Assembly (NCBI GenBank): GCA_035628055.1
Contig: DASPKO010000210.1
Coordinates: forward strand, 1 to 5,907
Direction: 5' to 3'
DNA from: DASPKO01 sp035628055
GTDB taxonomy: Bacteria; Planctomycetota; Phycisphaerae; Phycisphaerales; UBA1924
DNA length: 5,907 nt
Part shown: one piece after another, positions 1-5,140 of the stretch
How the letters are laid out: each line of letters begins with the position of its first letter
Numbering within the stretch: the first letter of the stretch is position 1
Made by a program: the position numbers and the translations under genes
The notes under the pieces: model-generated
Database searches by the model: none
What the model saw: only the letters and a program-made list of their open reading frames with translations
What the model was told of the DNA's origin: nothing

Positions 1-1
1 G

Positions 2-436
2 GAGGCGGTTCTCACCAAGCCGGGACGCCTCACCGACGAGGAGTTCGACCAGATCAAGCTCCACCCGCGGATCGGGCACGGCATCCTCCGCGACATTCCC
101 ATGCTCGAGTTCGTTCTGCCGGGCGTCCTGCATCACCACGAGCGCTGGGATGGGAACGGGTACCCGGACCGGATCTCCGGCGACCGGGTGCCGCTGATCG
201 CCCGGGTCCTGGCCGTGGCGGACTCGTTCGACGCCATGAGCTCGAACCGCTCGTACCGCTCGGCGCTGCCGCGGGCCAAGGTGCTCGCGGAGATCGCCCG
301 GTGCGGGGGGACGCAGTTCGATCCGGAGCTGGCCAAGCTCTTCGTGGCGCTGGACCTGAGCGAGTACGACGAGCTGGTGCGCCGGCACGAGTCGATGGCC
401 CAGGGCGAGGGCCGCGCGGCGCTCCGCGCCGCGTGA
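2..436 (+). CDS. HD-GYP domain protein, C-terminal part (5'-truncated)
   Basis: Only the last 144 residues are in the window; the reading frame is open from base 2, so the gene begins upstream. The visible part is the second half of an HD-GYP domain, the family that hydrolyses cyclic di-GMP to pGpG or GMP using a di- or tri-metal centre. Visible residues 4-29 match the segment after the HDxGK motif (LTKPGRLTDEEF, then HPRIG with His21). Residues 45-55 hold the signature HHE followed by DGNGYP. Residues 67-86 give the ARVLAVADSFDAMSSNRSYR block with metal-ligand Asp74, and GTQFDPEL at 103-110 is the usual domain end. All metal-binding residues expected in this half are present, so it looks catalytically competent. 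One deviation is Arg57 where Gly is common after the GYP-D. The last 25 residues are a short charged tail. Any N-terminal receiver, PAS or GAF domain cannot be seen. It converges on the pilus operon, so it may be unrelated in transcription. Family assignment is secure; the specific input and role are unknown. Confidence 0.93.
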   Translation, partial: EAVLTKPGRLTDEEFDQIKLHPRIGHGILRDIPMLEFVLPGVLHHHERWDGNGYPDRISGDRVPLIARVLAVADSFDAMSSNRSYRSALPRAKVLAEIARCGGTQFDPELAKLFVALDLSEYDELVRRHESMAQGEGRAALRAA

Positions 437-443
437 TGTGGCC

Positions 444-463
444 CGGCCTCGGTCACGGGGCCG
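444..463. terminator. Possible bidirectional hairpin between convergent genes
   Basis: Bases 444-451 (CGGCCTCG) can pair with 456-463 (CGGGGCCG) in an 8-bp stem with one G-T wobble and a 4-base loop. The hairpin starts 8 bases after the stop of the HD-GYP gene and contains the stop codon of the convergent GspK/PilX-like gene. Its place at a tail-to-tail junction fits a shared transcription terminator. No T-run follows on either strand, and GC-rich DNA makes such stems by chance, so this is tentative. Confidence 0.3.
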
Positions 464-1763
464 CGGCCCACTGCCACGTCCCGCGGACCGGAACCATGGT
501 GCCGGTCCGGGCGGTGTAACCGATCGGCGGGACGCTCAACAGCCCGGGCTCGTGCGAGAACGAGGCGGTGTTGATCAGCTCGACCGATCCCTCGGCCAGG
601 AGCGTGCCCGCGAAGCGCGCCTCGGTGGTCACCCGCACGGTGCTCGAGGGGCCGATGATGTGGTAGAGCCCGTGGAGCTCCGACGCGTAGGTGTCGAGCA
701 GGTCCGCGTCCGAGAGGCCGGCGTAGGGGTCGGAGGGGGGATTGAAGTTCCGGCCCGTGCCCGGCTCGCTGAGGCGGGCGGCGTCGAGGCCGAACTCGAC
801 GTTGCTCAGGGCCCCGCCGCTGACGATCAGGCAGGGGAAGTCCGGGCGGGGCGGGTCCCACAGGAGCGACTTGAGCACGCGCAGCGAGGCGCCGGCCTCG
901 AGGGTCACCAGCAGCGTGGCCCGCAGGCGGCAATACCGGATCGTGAGCGTCGAGCCGGCCGGGACGGTGATGGCGTAGACGCCGCTCGGAGACGGGGGGG
1001 TGGCCGCCGTAGGGGGTGAGCTGGGGGAGACCAGCGCGTTTTCAATCCGTTGGGAGACGAGCGAGGTCCACGGGATCACGCTGGCCATCTGGTTGTAGAC
1101 GGCGACGACGGAGGGGGATGGCATGGCCCGGGGGTCGACGCCCGTGAGCACCGTGCCATCGACGGTCCCGGTGATGACCGCGGTCTGGCACTCGGCGTTG
1201 CCGGTCAGCGTGCCGGCGATGGTGAGCGAGCTGTTGGTGGTCAAGGGTCCGCCGTCGAGGCTCAGGGCCCCGCTGAGCTGCGAGAGCGTGCCCGCGGAGT
1301 GGATAATCGAGGAGAGCGCCGGGAGCGGCACGCCGGCGGAGGCGGGGGCCGCCATGACCGAGAAGCACCGGGTCGTGTCACCGACGGTGGCGATGCCGAG
1401 CACCTGCACCGGGTCCGTGAGCTCGTCGGTGAGACTGCCGTCGTCGTCCACGAGGACGTAGCGGAGCGTGCCACGCCCCAGCGGGCCGATCACCACGGGC
1501 ACGCCCGTGGCGTGCGCGGAGCGCCAGGCGACATCGCGGTTGATCCGCGCCACCGCGATCTCGACGGCGGAGGTCGCCAGCAGCCCCGCCTGCGCCCAGT
1601 CGCGGCCGCGGGCGGCGGTGCGCGTCGCGATGCGCGACGAGGTGACCGCCGCCATGCCCATGAGGGTGACGATCACGGCCCCGCCCAGCACCAGCAGATA
1701 GATCGACCCCGTCCGGGTGGGGCGGGCGCGCGGGCTCGGAGCGCTGGTGGCGTGCCGGGACAT
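453..1763 (-). CDS. GspK/PilX-like minor pseudopilin with large beta-rich C-terminal region
   Basis: This 436-residue protein is the last gene of the operon. The N-terminus is Arg/Pro-rich and then reads TRTG followed by a strongly hydrophobic helix (residues 20-42), with a polar/basic amphipathic stretch after it (RIATRTAARGRDWAQAG). That is the layout of class III prepilins. Position +5 after the presumed cleavage at Gly19 is Leu24, not the usual Glu. This is the known exception in GspK and in some PilX-type proteins, which sit at the pseudopilus tip. Residues 90-140 form a small mixed domain. Residues 155-210 and 310-410 are rich in short beta-strand-like repeats (Gly/Thr/Ser/Val, for example SLTIAGTLTG, VITGTVDGTV, FAGTLLAEGSVEL), suggesting a beta-helix-like body. 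A Pro/Ser linker lies at 246-260. Four Cys (133, 192, 278, 311) could form disulfides outside the membrane. The start is supported by GGAG nine bases upstream. A cap or minor-pilin role is inferred; close relatives were not identified. Confidence 0.72.
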   Translation of the reverse strand: MSRHATSAPSPRARPTRTGSIYLLVLGGAVIVTLMGMAAVTSSRIATRTAARGRDWAQAGLLATSAVEIAVARINRDVAWRSAHATGVPVVIGPLGRGTLRYVLVDDDGSLTDELTDPVQVLGIATVGDTTRCFSVMAAPASAGVPLPALSSIIHSAGTLSQLSGALSLDGGPLTTNSSLTIAGTLTGNAECQTAVITGTVDGTVLTGVDPRAMPSPSVVAVYNQMASVIPWTSLVSQRIENALVSPSSPPTAATPPSPSGVYAITVPAGSTLTIRYCRLRATLLVTLEAGASLRVLKSLLWDPPRPDFPCLIVSGGALSNVEFGLDAARLSEPGTGRNFNPPSDPYAGLSDADLLDTYASELHGLYHIIGPSSTVRVTTEARFAGTLLAEGSVELINTASFSHEPGLLSVPPIGYTARTGTMVPVRGTWQWAAAP

Positions 1764-1766
1764 GTG

Positions 1767-2402
1767 TCAGTTCTCCGGGATGTTGAGCAGGGGGACTCCC
1801 GTGCTGACCGGGGTCGTCGTCCCGCTGGCCTGGAGCGTGATCCCCAGCGACCGGTAGATCGTGACGGCGTCGGGGACGGGCTGGTCGGGGAAGCCCGTGT
1901 CGCAGCGGACGGCCACCAGCACCGTCTGCACCCCTCCCGGGCTGGTCACGGTGACCGTGATGCGCTTGAGCCCCGTGTCCGTGACCGAGGTGGAGCGGGG
2001 GTCGGCGGTGGTGACGCGCGCCACCGCGACGGCACGGCGCCAGCCGAAGGTTCCGGGGATGGCCACGCCGCTCTTGCGCCGTGGCCCGAGCTCGGAGAAC
2101 CCGTTGTAGTCATCGACATCATCGAAGGTGGCGCGGGCCTCGCCGGCCTCGGGGCCGAAGAGCGGGACGGCGCACGGCTCGAGGAAGCGCATCGCCATGA
2201 TCTCCGCGAGGAGGTCGCGGCCGAGGGACTCCGAGAGCCGGAGCTGGAGCTGGTTGTGCCGCGCCGTGACGGCCGACCCGACCGTGCGCAGGGCGGCCGT
2301 GAGCATGACGCTCACGATTACGGTGGCCAGGACCGCCTCGATGAGACTGAAGCCGGCGTCCGGGCGACGCCGCGGACCGTGATGGAGGGCGCTCAGTTGC
2401 AT
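1767..2402 (-). CDS. GspI/PilV-like minor prepilin
   Basis: This 211-residue protein has a textbook prepilin N-terminus: a basic leader (GPRRRPDA), Gly17 at the cleavage site, mature start FSLIEAVLATVIVS with Glu22 at +5, and a hydrophobic helix to about residue 42. It would be cut and N-methylated by a prepilin peptidase and inserted into the inner membrane before assembly. The extended N-terminal helix continues to about residue 75 (HNQLQLRLSESLGRDLLAEIMAMRF). The globular part (80-211) has a DDVDDYNGF segment and a strand-rich LKRITVTVTSPGG region, both of the kind seen in minor pilins that follow GspH in pseudopilin operons. Cys77 and Cys167 could pair. The 16-residue leader and place in the operon favour the GspI/PilV slot, but sequence alone does not separate these. 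The ATG overlaps the end of the upstream gene by 10 bases and no good Shine-Dalgarno precedes it, so translation is probably coupled. Confidence 0.78.
   Translation of the reverse strand: MQLSALHHGPRRRPDAGFSLIEAVLATVIVSVMLTAALRTVGSAVTARHNQLQLRLSESLGRDLLAEIMAMRFLEPCAVPLFGPEAGEARATFDDVDDYNGFSELGPRRKSGVAIPGTFGWRRAVAVARVTTADPRSTSVTDTGLKRITVTVTSPGGVQTVLVAVRCDTGFPDQPVPDAVTIYRSLGITLQASGTTTPVSTGVPLLNIPEN
1773..1776 (-). promoter_or_regulatory. Ribosome binding site of the GspK/PilX-like gene
   Basis: On the minus strand GGAG lies nine bases before the ATG at 1763, inside the last codons of the preceding gene. It is one of the two clear Shine-Dalgarno matches in the operon and supports this start, only 3 bases after the upstream stop. 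Confidence 0.6.
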
Positions 2403-3373
2403 GGGCGGCTGACCGTGGTGCCCAGCACCGAGAACCGGGCGTCGTTGCGGTCGTTCGCGCGGGTCCAGTCCGCGGCGCCGGTCTTGGTCGTCAGGTGGGT
2501 GCGGGCGGTCATCGGGGTGCCGTCACGCTCGTACTGCAGGAACGCGCAACTGCCCGATGCGCTGGCGCACTCGATGAGCACGCAGACGCCGATGCCGGGC
2601 GCGAGCTGGGGCGTGGGACCGAGGGAGACCTCCACCCAGTCGGTGGCGATGCCCAGCGTAGATTCGGCAATGACGGTCTCGGCCAGCGCGGTGGTGGTCG
2701 GGCGGAGGTTGGCGTCGGCTTCGACGATGGCGACGCGGATGTTCGTGTCCGCCGTGCCCGAGCGCCGCAGCATCAGGCGCACACGCCAGATGGTCCAGGA
2801 TGAGACTCCCGGGGCGAAGGTCGGGCGGACGTAGATGGCGGCGGCCTGGTCCCGGCGCACCTCGGTCTCGAGCATGGTGCCCAGGAGCGCGTCGTCGTGC
2901 CCAAGATGCGTGGTGGTCGCCGAGACCACCAGCGGGACCGGTGCGCGGGCGACGGCCGCGAGCGCGAAGCTCGCGACGTCCTTGGCGATCACCGAGGCCG
3001 TGCCGTTGAGGGTGCGGGTGATCGTGCCGGCGGCGGCGTCGTACTGGTACGCGATCGTCTCGGCGACCGCGTCGCCGGTGCGGTCGGGCACCACAAAGGT
3101 GACGGAGGAGCCGGTCTGGGCCGTGACGGCGGTGGCCACGCCGGCGTCGGCGGTGAGCTGGTCGAGCGTGGCGGCGGCGCGGACACCGCGTGACTGGGCG
3201 CTCGAGCCGTCGTCTACCGCACGGGCCGACAGGGTGATGACGCTCACGATGACCGCCGCGAGAATCCCCGCGATGGCCCCGGCGACCACGAGCTCGATCA
3301 GGGAAAAGCTACGGTCCCGGCGGAAGGGCCGGACTGGCCGGAGAGCCGAAGGGCTTGGGGGGGGCGGGTTCAT
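2393..3373 (-). CDS. GspJ/PilW-like minor prepilin with extra C-terminal beta-sandwich-like domain
   Basis: This 326-residue protein has a prepilin N-terminus: a Pro/Arg-rich leader (1-22), then FSLIELVVAGAIAGILAAVIV with Glu27 at +5 and a hydrophobic helix to about residue 48. The residue before the cleavage point is Ser22 (codon AGC), not the near-invariant Gly. Residues 88-140 carry a PilW/GspJ-like pattern (VTFVVPDRTG, then IAYQYDAAAGTITRTLNG, then DVASFALA). From about 165 to 320 there is a second module not usual in GspJ. It begins AAIYVRPTFAPGVSSWTIWRVRLML and continues with alternating strands (VRVAIVEAD-like, DWVEVSLG, LAPGIGVCVLIE) and a Cys-containing part (Cys264, Cys269, Cys276, Cys325). 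The pattern resembles exported beta-sandwich ('choice-of-anchor'-type) domains; that likeness is by eye. The start lies 41 bases after the GspH-like stop, with no clear Shine-Dalgarno. It probably acts in the initiating tip complex; the added module may bind a surface or substrate. Confidence 0.75.
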   Translation of the reverse strand: MNPPPPSPSALRPVRPFRRDRSFSLIELVVAGAIAGILAAVIVSVITLSARAVDDGSSAQSRGVRAAATLDQLTADAGVATAVTAQTGSSVTFVVPDRTGDAVAETIAYQYDAAAGTITRTLNGTASVIAKDVASFALAAVARAPVPLVVSATTTHLGHDDALLGTMLETEVRRDQAAAIYVRPTFAPGVSSWTIWRVRLMLRRSGTADTNIRVAIVEADANLRPTTTALAETVIAESTLGIATDWVEVSLGPTPQLAPGIGVCVLIECASASGSCAFLQYERDGTPMTARTHLTTKTGAADWTRANDRNDARFSVLGTTVSRPCN

Positions 3374-3414
3374 GTCCGGAGCGGGGGGCCGCCCGGGTGC
3401 GTCCGGAGGGGCGG
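3374..3414 (-). other. Intergenic gap with repeated GTCCGGA, may fold over the next start
   Basis: The 41 bases between the GspH-like stop and the GspJ-like ATG contain GTCCGGA twice (3374-3380 and 3401-3407). Because TCCGGA is its own reverse complement, the two copies can pair as a 6-bp stem around a GC-rich loop, ending one base from the start codon. No Shine-Dalgarno is visible here. The stem could lower translation of the GspJ-like gene, but the DNA is so GC-rich that chance pairing is plausible. Confidence 0.25.
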
Positions 3415-3933
3415 CTACGGCTGGATATCGGGCTTTCCGGAGGTGGCGTTGAGCGTGATGCGCCGGGAGAGACCGCCCGCCAGGAGCGTGACCTCGCCCC
3501 CGGTGTCCGGCTGGCCGTAGATGTCAAAGACCACGGTGGCATCGCCCCCGAAGTTGGCGGCCGGGATCGAGGCCCGGTAGGGCTCTGCGGAGAGATCGAC
3601 GGCGTAGGCGCCGGCACGGTCGAGGTGGCGCTCCGAGGCGAGGGTGTACCCCGAGGCCGCGAAGACCACGCTCACCGGCTTGCTCGTGGTCATGGCCCGG
3701 TTGCGGGCCAGCTCCAGGTCCTTCAGGACGCGCTGGGCGACCAGGTCGGCGCGGTAGCGGACCTGCGCGGCCGCGAAGCGGGGCACGGCGACGGTGGCCA
3801 TGATCGCCACGATGATGCCCACGATCACCAGCTCGACGATCGTGAAGCCGCGACGGGCGGGAGACTTCGCACAAACAAGAACGCCCGGGCGTTCTTCACG
3901 CCGCGGGCGCTGGGTTCGGACAGGTCGGGACAT
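3415..3933 (-). CDS. GspH/FimT-like minor prepilin
   Basis: With the ATG at 3933 this is a 172-residue protein. The mature part starts after ARRG (Gly29) with FTIVELVIVGIIVAIMATVAV, Glu34 at +5, a hydrophobic helix to about residue 52 and the usual VPRF turn. Residues 56-82 are an amphipathic helix (VRYRADLVAQRVLKDLELARNRAM), followed by VSVVFAASGYTLAS. Near the end are VVFDIYGQPDTGG and the RRITLNATSGKPDI strand pair, all typical of the GspH/FimT fold. The leader of 29 residues is long for the family and is odd in base use: codons GTT CTT GTT TGT and TCT stand out against neighbours that use G or C in the third position. It also holds a perfect palindrome (see that entry). No start codon lies between the palindrome and the cleavage site. 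A TTG at 3948, overlapping the upstream stop as TTGA, is a possible alternative start but has no ribosome site. The protein is expected to be a low-copy tip or priming pseudopilin. Confidence 0.82.
   Translation of the reverse strand: MSRPVRTQRPRREERPGVLVCAKSPARRGFTIVELVIVGIIVAIMATVAVPRFAAAQVRYRADLVAQRVLKDLELARNRAMTTSKPVSVVFAASGYTLASERHLDRAGAYAVDLSAEPYRASIPAANFGGDATVVFDIYGQPDTGGEVTLLAGGLSRRITLNATSGKPDIQP
3877..3896 (-). repeat. Perfect 20-bp palindrome followed by T-rich run, terminator-like on the minus strand
   Basis: Bases 3877-3896 (half-site AAGAACGCCC, joined to its exact reverse complement) form a perfect palindrome. On the transcribed minus strand the RNA can fold into an 8-bp stem with a CCGG loop. 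The last Us of the stem run directly into a U-rich tract (UUCUUGUUUGUG, from + strand 3881-3870), the shape of an intrinsic terminator. This is exceptional in a window where four or more Ts in a row are rare. It sits about 50 bases after the stop of the major pseudopilin gene, but inside the leader codons of the GspH-like gene. Partial termination here would reduce minor-pilin mRNA relative to major-pilin mRNA. A protein-binding site is the other reading. The palindrome itself is certain; its function is inferred. Confidence 0.6.
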
Positions 3934-3944
3934 GCCGGTCAGGA

Positions 3945-4427
3945 TCAATAGGTGTTGTACAGAGTGCCCGAGGCGTCCTTTTCGGCGGCCCCGGTGTTGG
4001 CCTTGATCTCGCCCTGGCCCGAGGCGTTGACGACATAGATCCAGCCGATGCCTGCGGCGTCGGCGTTGGCGATGCCGCGGCTGTTCTTCCGCGCCCCCAC
4101 GGGCAGCGGCGGAATCTCCTTGAGGTAGGGTCCGTAGATGAAGACCGCGGTCTTGGTGGCGTTGGTGTTGCCCGCCCCGTCGGTGAACTGCGTGAGCTGG
4201 TTGGCGATGGTGGCTTCGGCGGGGAACGTGTTGTCGTGCTCGGCGGCGTAGAGCTCGATGGCCCGACGGAGCACCGCCAGGTCGCCGCGGAGCGCATTGT
4301 CGGAGGCCGCGGCCGACCCCCGGCTCAGGCGCGGGATCGCGATGGCGCCGATGATGCCGATGATCACCACGACGATGACCAGCTCGACCAGGCTGAATCC
4401 GCGTGTTTTCCGCACGGCGATGTCCAT
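3945..4427 (-). CDS. gspG: GspG-like major pseudopilin precursor
   Basis: This 160-residue protein has a short basic leader (MDIAVRKTRG), cleavage after Gly10, and a mature N-terminus FSLVELVIVVVIIGIIGAIAIP with Glu15 at +5. That 22-residue hydrophobic segment is the best prepilin match in the window. The helix continues through SDNALRGDLAVLRRAIELYAAEH, the classic GspG pattern before the loop. GPYLKEIPPLPVG (99-111) corresponds to the GPYL..IP..P.G motif of GspG pseudopilins, and GWIYVVNASGQGEIKAN (128-144) to the GWVYDPxTGxI strand. The usual acidic calcium-binding residues at the C-terminus were not recognised; the protein ends with a short GTLYNTY tail. Major pseudopilins are processed by a prepilin peptidase and polymerise in the periplasm. 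The ATG at 4427 is chosen because GGAG lies nine bases upstream; two upstream in-frame ATGs (4445, 4499) would only lengthen the leader. It is first among the five pseudopilin genes, as GspG usually is. Whether the fibre stays periplasmic or extends as a pilus cannot be told. Confidence 0.88.
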   Translation of the reverse strand: MDIAVRKTRGFSLVELVIVVVIIGIIGAIAIPRLSRGSAAASDNALRGDLAVLRRAIELYAAEHDNTFPAEATIANQLTQFTDGAGNTNATKTAVFIYGPYLKEIPPLPVGARKNSRGIANADAAGIGWIYVVNASGQGEIKANTGAAEKDASGTLYNTY

Positions 4428-4533
4428 GTCCCGACTCTCCAGCATTGGGTGAGGGCTTCTGAGTGGCGCCGCTCGCGCGACGCTGCCGGCTGTTCTCATC
4501 GGCCGGGACCCGCCAAAACCTGAGGTGCTCCGA
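4428..4533 (-). promoter_or_regulatory. 106-nt gap before the major pilin gene, candidate promoter or leader region
   Basis: This is the longest non-coding gap inside the operon and it lies directly upstream of the major pseudopilin gene, where an extra promoter would be useful. No convincing sigma-70 boxes and no sigma-54 GG-N10-GC element were found by eye. A weak 5-bp stem (4486-4490 with 4502-4506, 11-base loop) is present, without a T-run. The gap size and position are observed; promoter activity is a guess. Confidence 0.25.
4437..4440 (-). promoter_or_regulatory. Ribosome binding site of the GspG-like gene
   Basis: On the minus strand GGAG is followed by nine bases and then the ATG at 4427. 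It decides between three in-frame ATGs (4427, 4445, 4499), since the longer ones would put this site inside the coding region and give atypically long leaders. A strong site fits high expression of a major pilin. Confidence 0.65.
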
Positions 4534-5082
4534 CTATTTTTCGCCCGTCTCGGGACCGCCGGGCGCCGGCACGTTCAGCCGGACTCGCACCTGGCCGCAG
4601 GCCAGCTCCGCCGAATCCTTCTCGATGGACTCGAGCGTGAATCCGCCCACCTCGTCCCCGACCTGCAGCGGTCGGCCGCCGATGACCGCCACCCGGGCCT
4701 GGCCCGAGATCATGACCGAGTTGAGGGTGTGGTCGCGCAGGAACGTTTCGCGCAGGGCCACGGCCTCGCTGCGGGCCTCCGACTCGGGCTGACTCGTGCT
4801 CAGGACCCCGAACGGGTCGGCGGGCTCTTCCGGGGCGTCCGAGGCCACGAGCTGCCGCAGCGCGCTGAGCCGGCTCGCCAGGACCGAGTTGGCGGGCACA
4901 TCGTCCGATAGCTCGGCGGGCGTGGTCGCCTCAGGTGAAGACTCCGGTTGCTCTGTGGGAGCGCTTGCCAGGGCGGAGGCGGGGCCGAGCTCCGCGCCGC
5001 CGAGGATGAACCGGTCGACGGCCAGCCCGCCCAGAGCCAGCCCGAGGACCGCCGCGTACAGAGTTCTGTTGTTCGTGCCCAT
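4534..5082 (-). CDS. Membrane-anchored GspC/PilP-like periplasmic protein
   Basis: This 182-residue protein starts at the ATG at 5082. A single N-terminal membrane segment (residues about 7-23, RTLYAAVLGLALGGLAVDRF) is preceded by a short head with few charges. Next comes a Pro/Glu/Ala/Ser-rich flexible stretch (about 30-95), then a helix-like part (103-117), and a C-terminal small beta domain (120-171) with VMISGQARVAVIGGRPLQVGDEVGGFTLESIEKDSAEL. That run (strand, short turn, xIxGxxxxVGDxVxGxxxxxIexDxvxL) is the pattern shared by the GspC homology region and the PilP periplasmic domain, which contact the secretin and the PilN/PilO proteins. Unlike typical PilP there is no lipobox Cys; unlike GspC there is no PDZ domain. 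Its place directly after PilO matches the pilP slot. The ATG has only AGGG three bases upstream, too close for a good ribosome site. The 58-base gap before it holds a 5-bp GC stem (5112-5116 with 5120-5124) without a T-run on this strand. Confidence 0.7.
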   Translation of the reverse strand: MGTNNRTLYAAVLGLALGGLAVDRFILGGAELGPASALASAPTEQPESSPEATTPAELSDDVPANSVLASRLSALRQLVASDAPEEPADPFGVLSTSQPESEARSEAVALRETFLRDHTLNSVMISGQARVAVIGGRPLQVGDEVGGFTLESIEKDSAELACGQVRVRLNVPAPGGPETGEK

Positions 5083-5140
5083 GCACCCTAAGTGCACGAT
5101 TCGGCCGCCCGCGGGGCAACCCCGGGGGCCCGTTTTCCTG

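Noticed and set aside
1493..1510. 7-bp hairpin CCACGGG/CCCGTGG with a 4-base loop inside the GspK/PilX-like gene
   Set aside because: It is fully coding, has no T-run, and such stems are common by chance at this base composition.
1050..2834. A 594-codon open frame on the + strand (and other long + strand frames between 438 and 5732)
   Set aside because: They run antisense to well-supported prepilin genes, have low-complexity Arg/Gly/Asp/His-rich products without recognisable domains, and arise because stop codons are rare in GC-rich DNA.
3879..3894. GAAC-N8-GTTC inside the palindrome as a LexA-type operator
   Set aside because: The described GAAC...GTTC LexA boxes have a 4-base spacer; here it is 8 bases, and the site lies inside a coding region of a pilin operon rather than at a promoter.
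3934..3948. TTG start for the GspH-like gene overlapping the gspG stop as TTGA
   Set aside because: No ribosome site precedes it and it lengthens an already long leader; the in-frame ATG at 3933 is preferred, though coupling through TTGA cannot be excluded.
5111..5137. GC stem followed by TTTT on the + strand in the pilO to GspC/PilP-like gap
   Set aside because: The T-run follows the stem only on the + strand, where no gene is transcribed; on the operon strand the order is reversed, so it is not a terminator for these genes.
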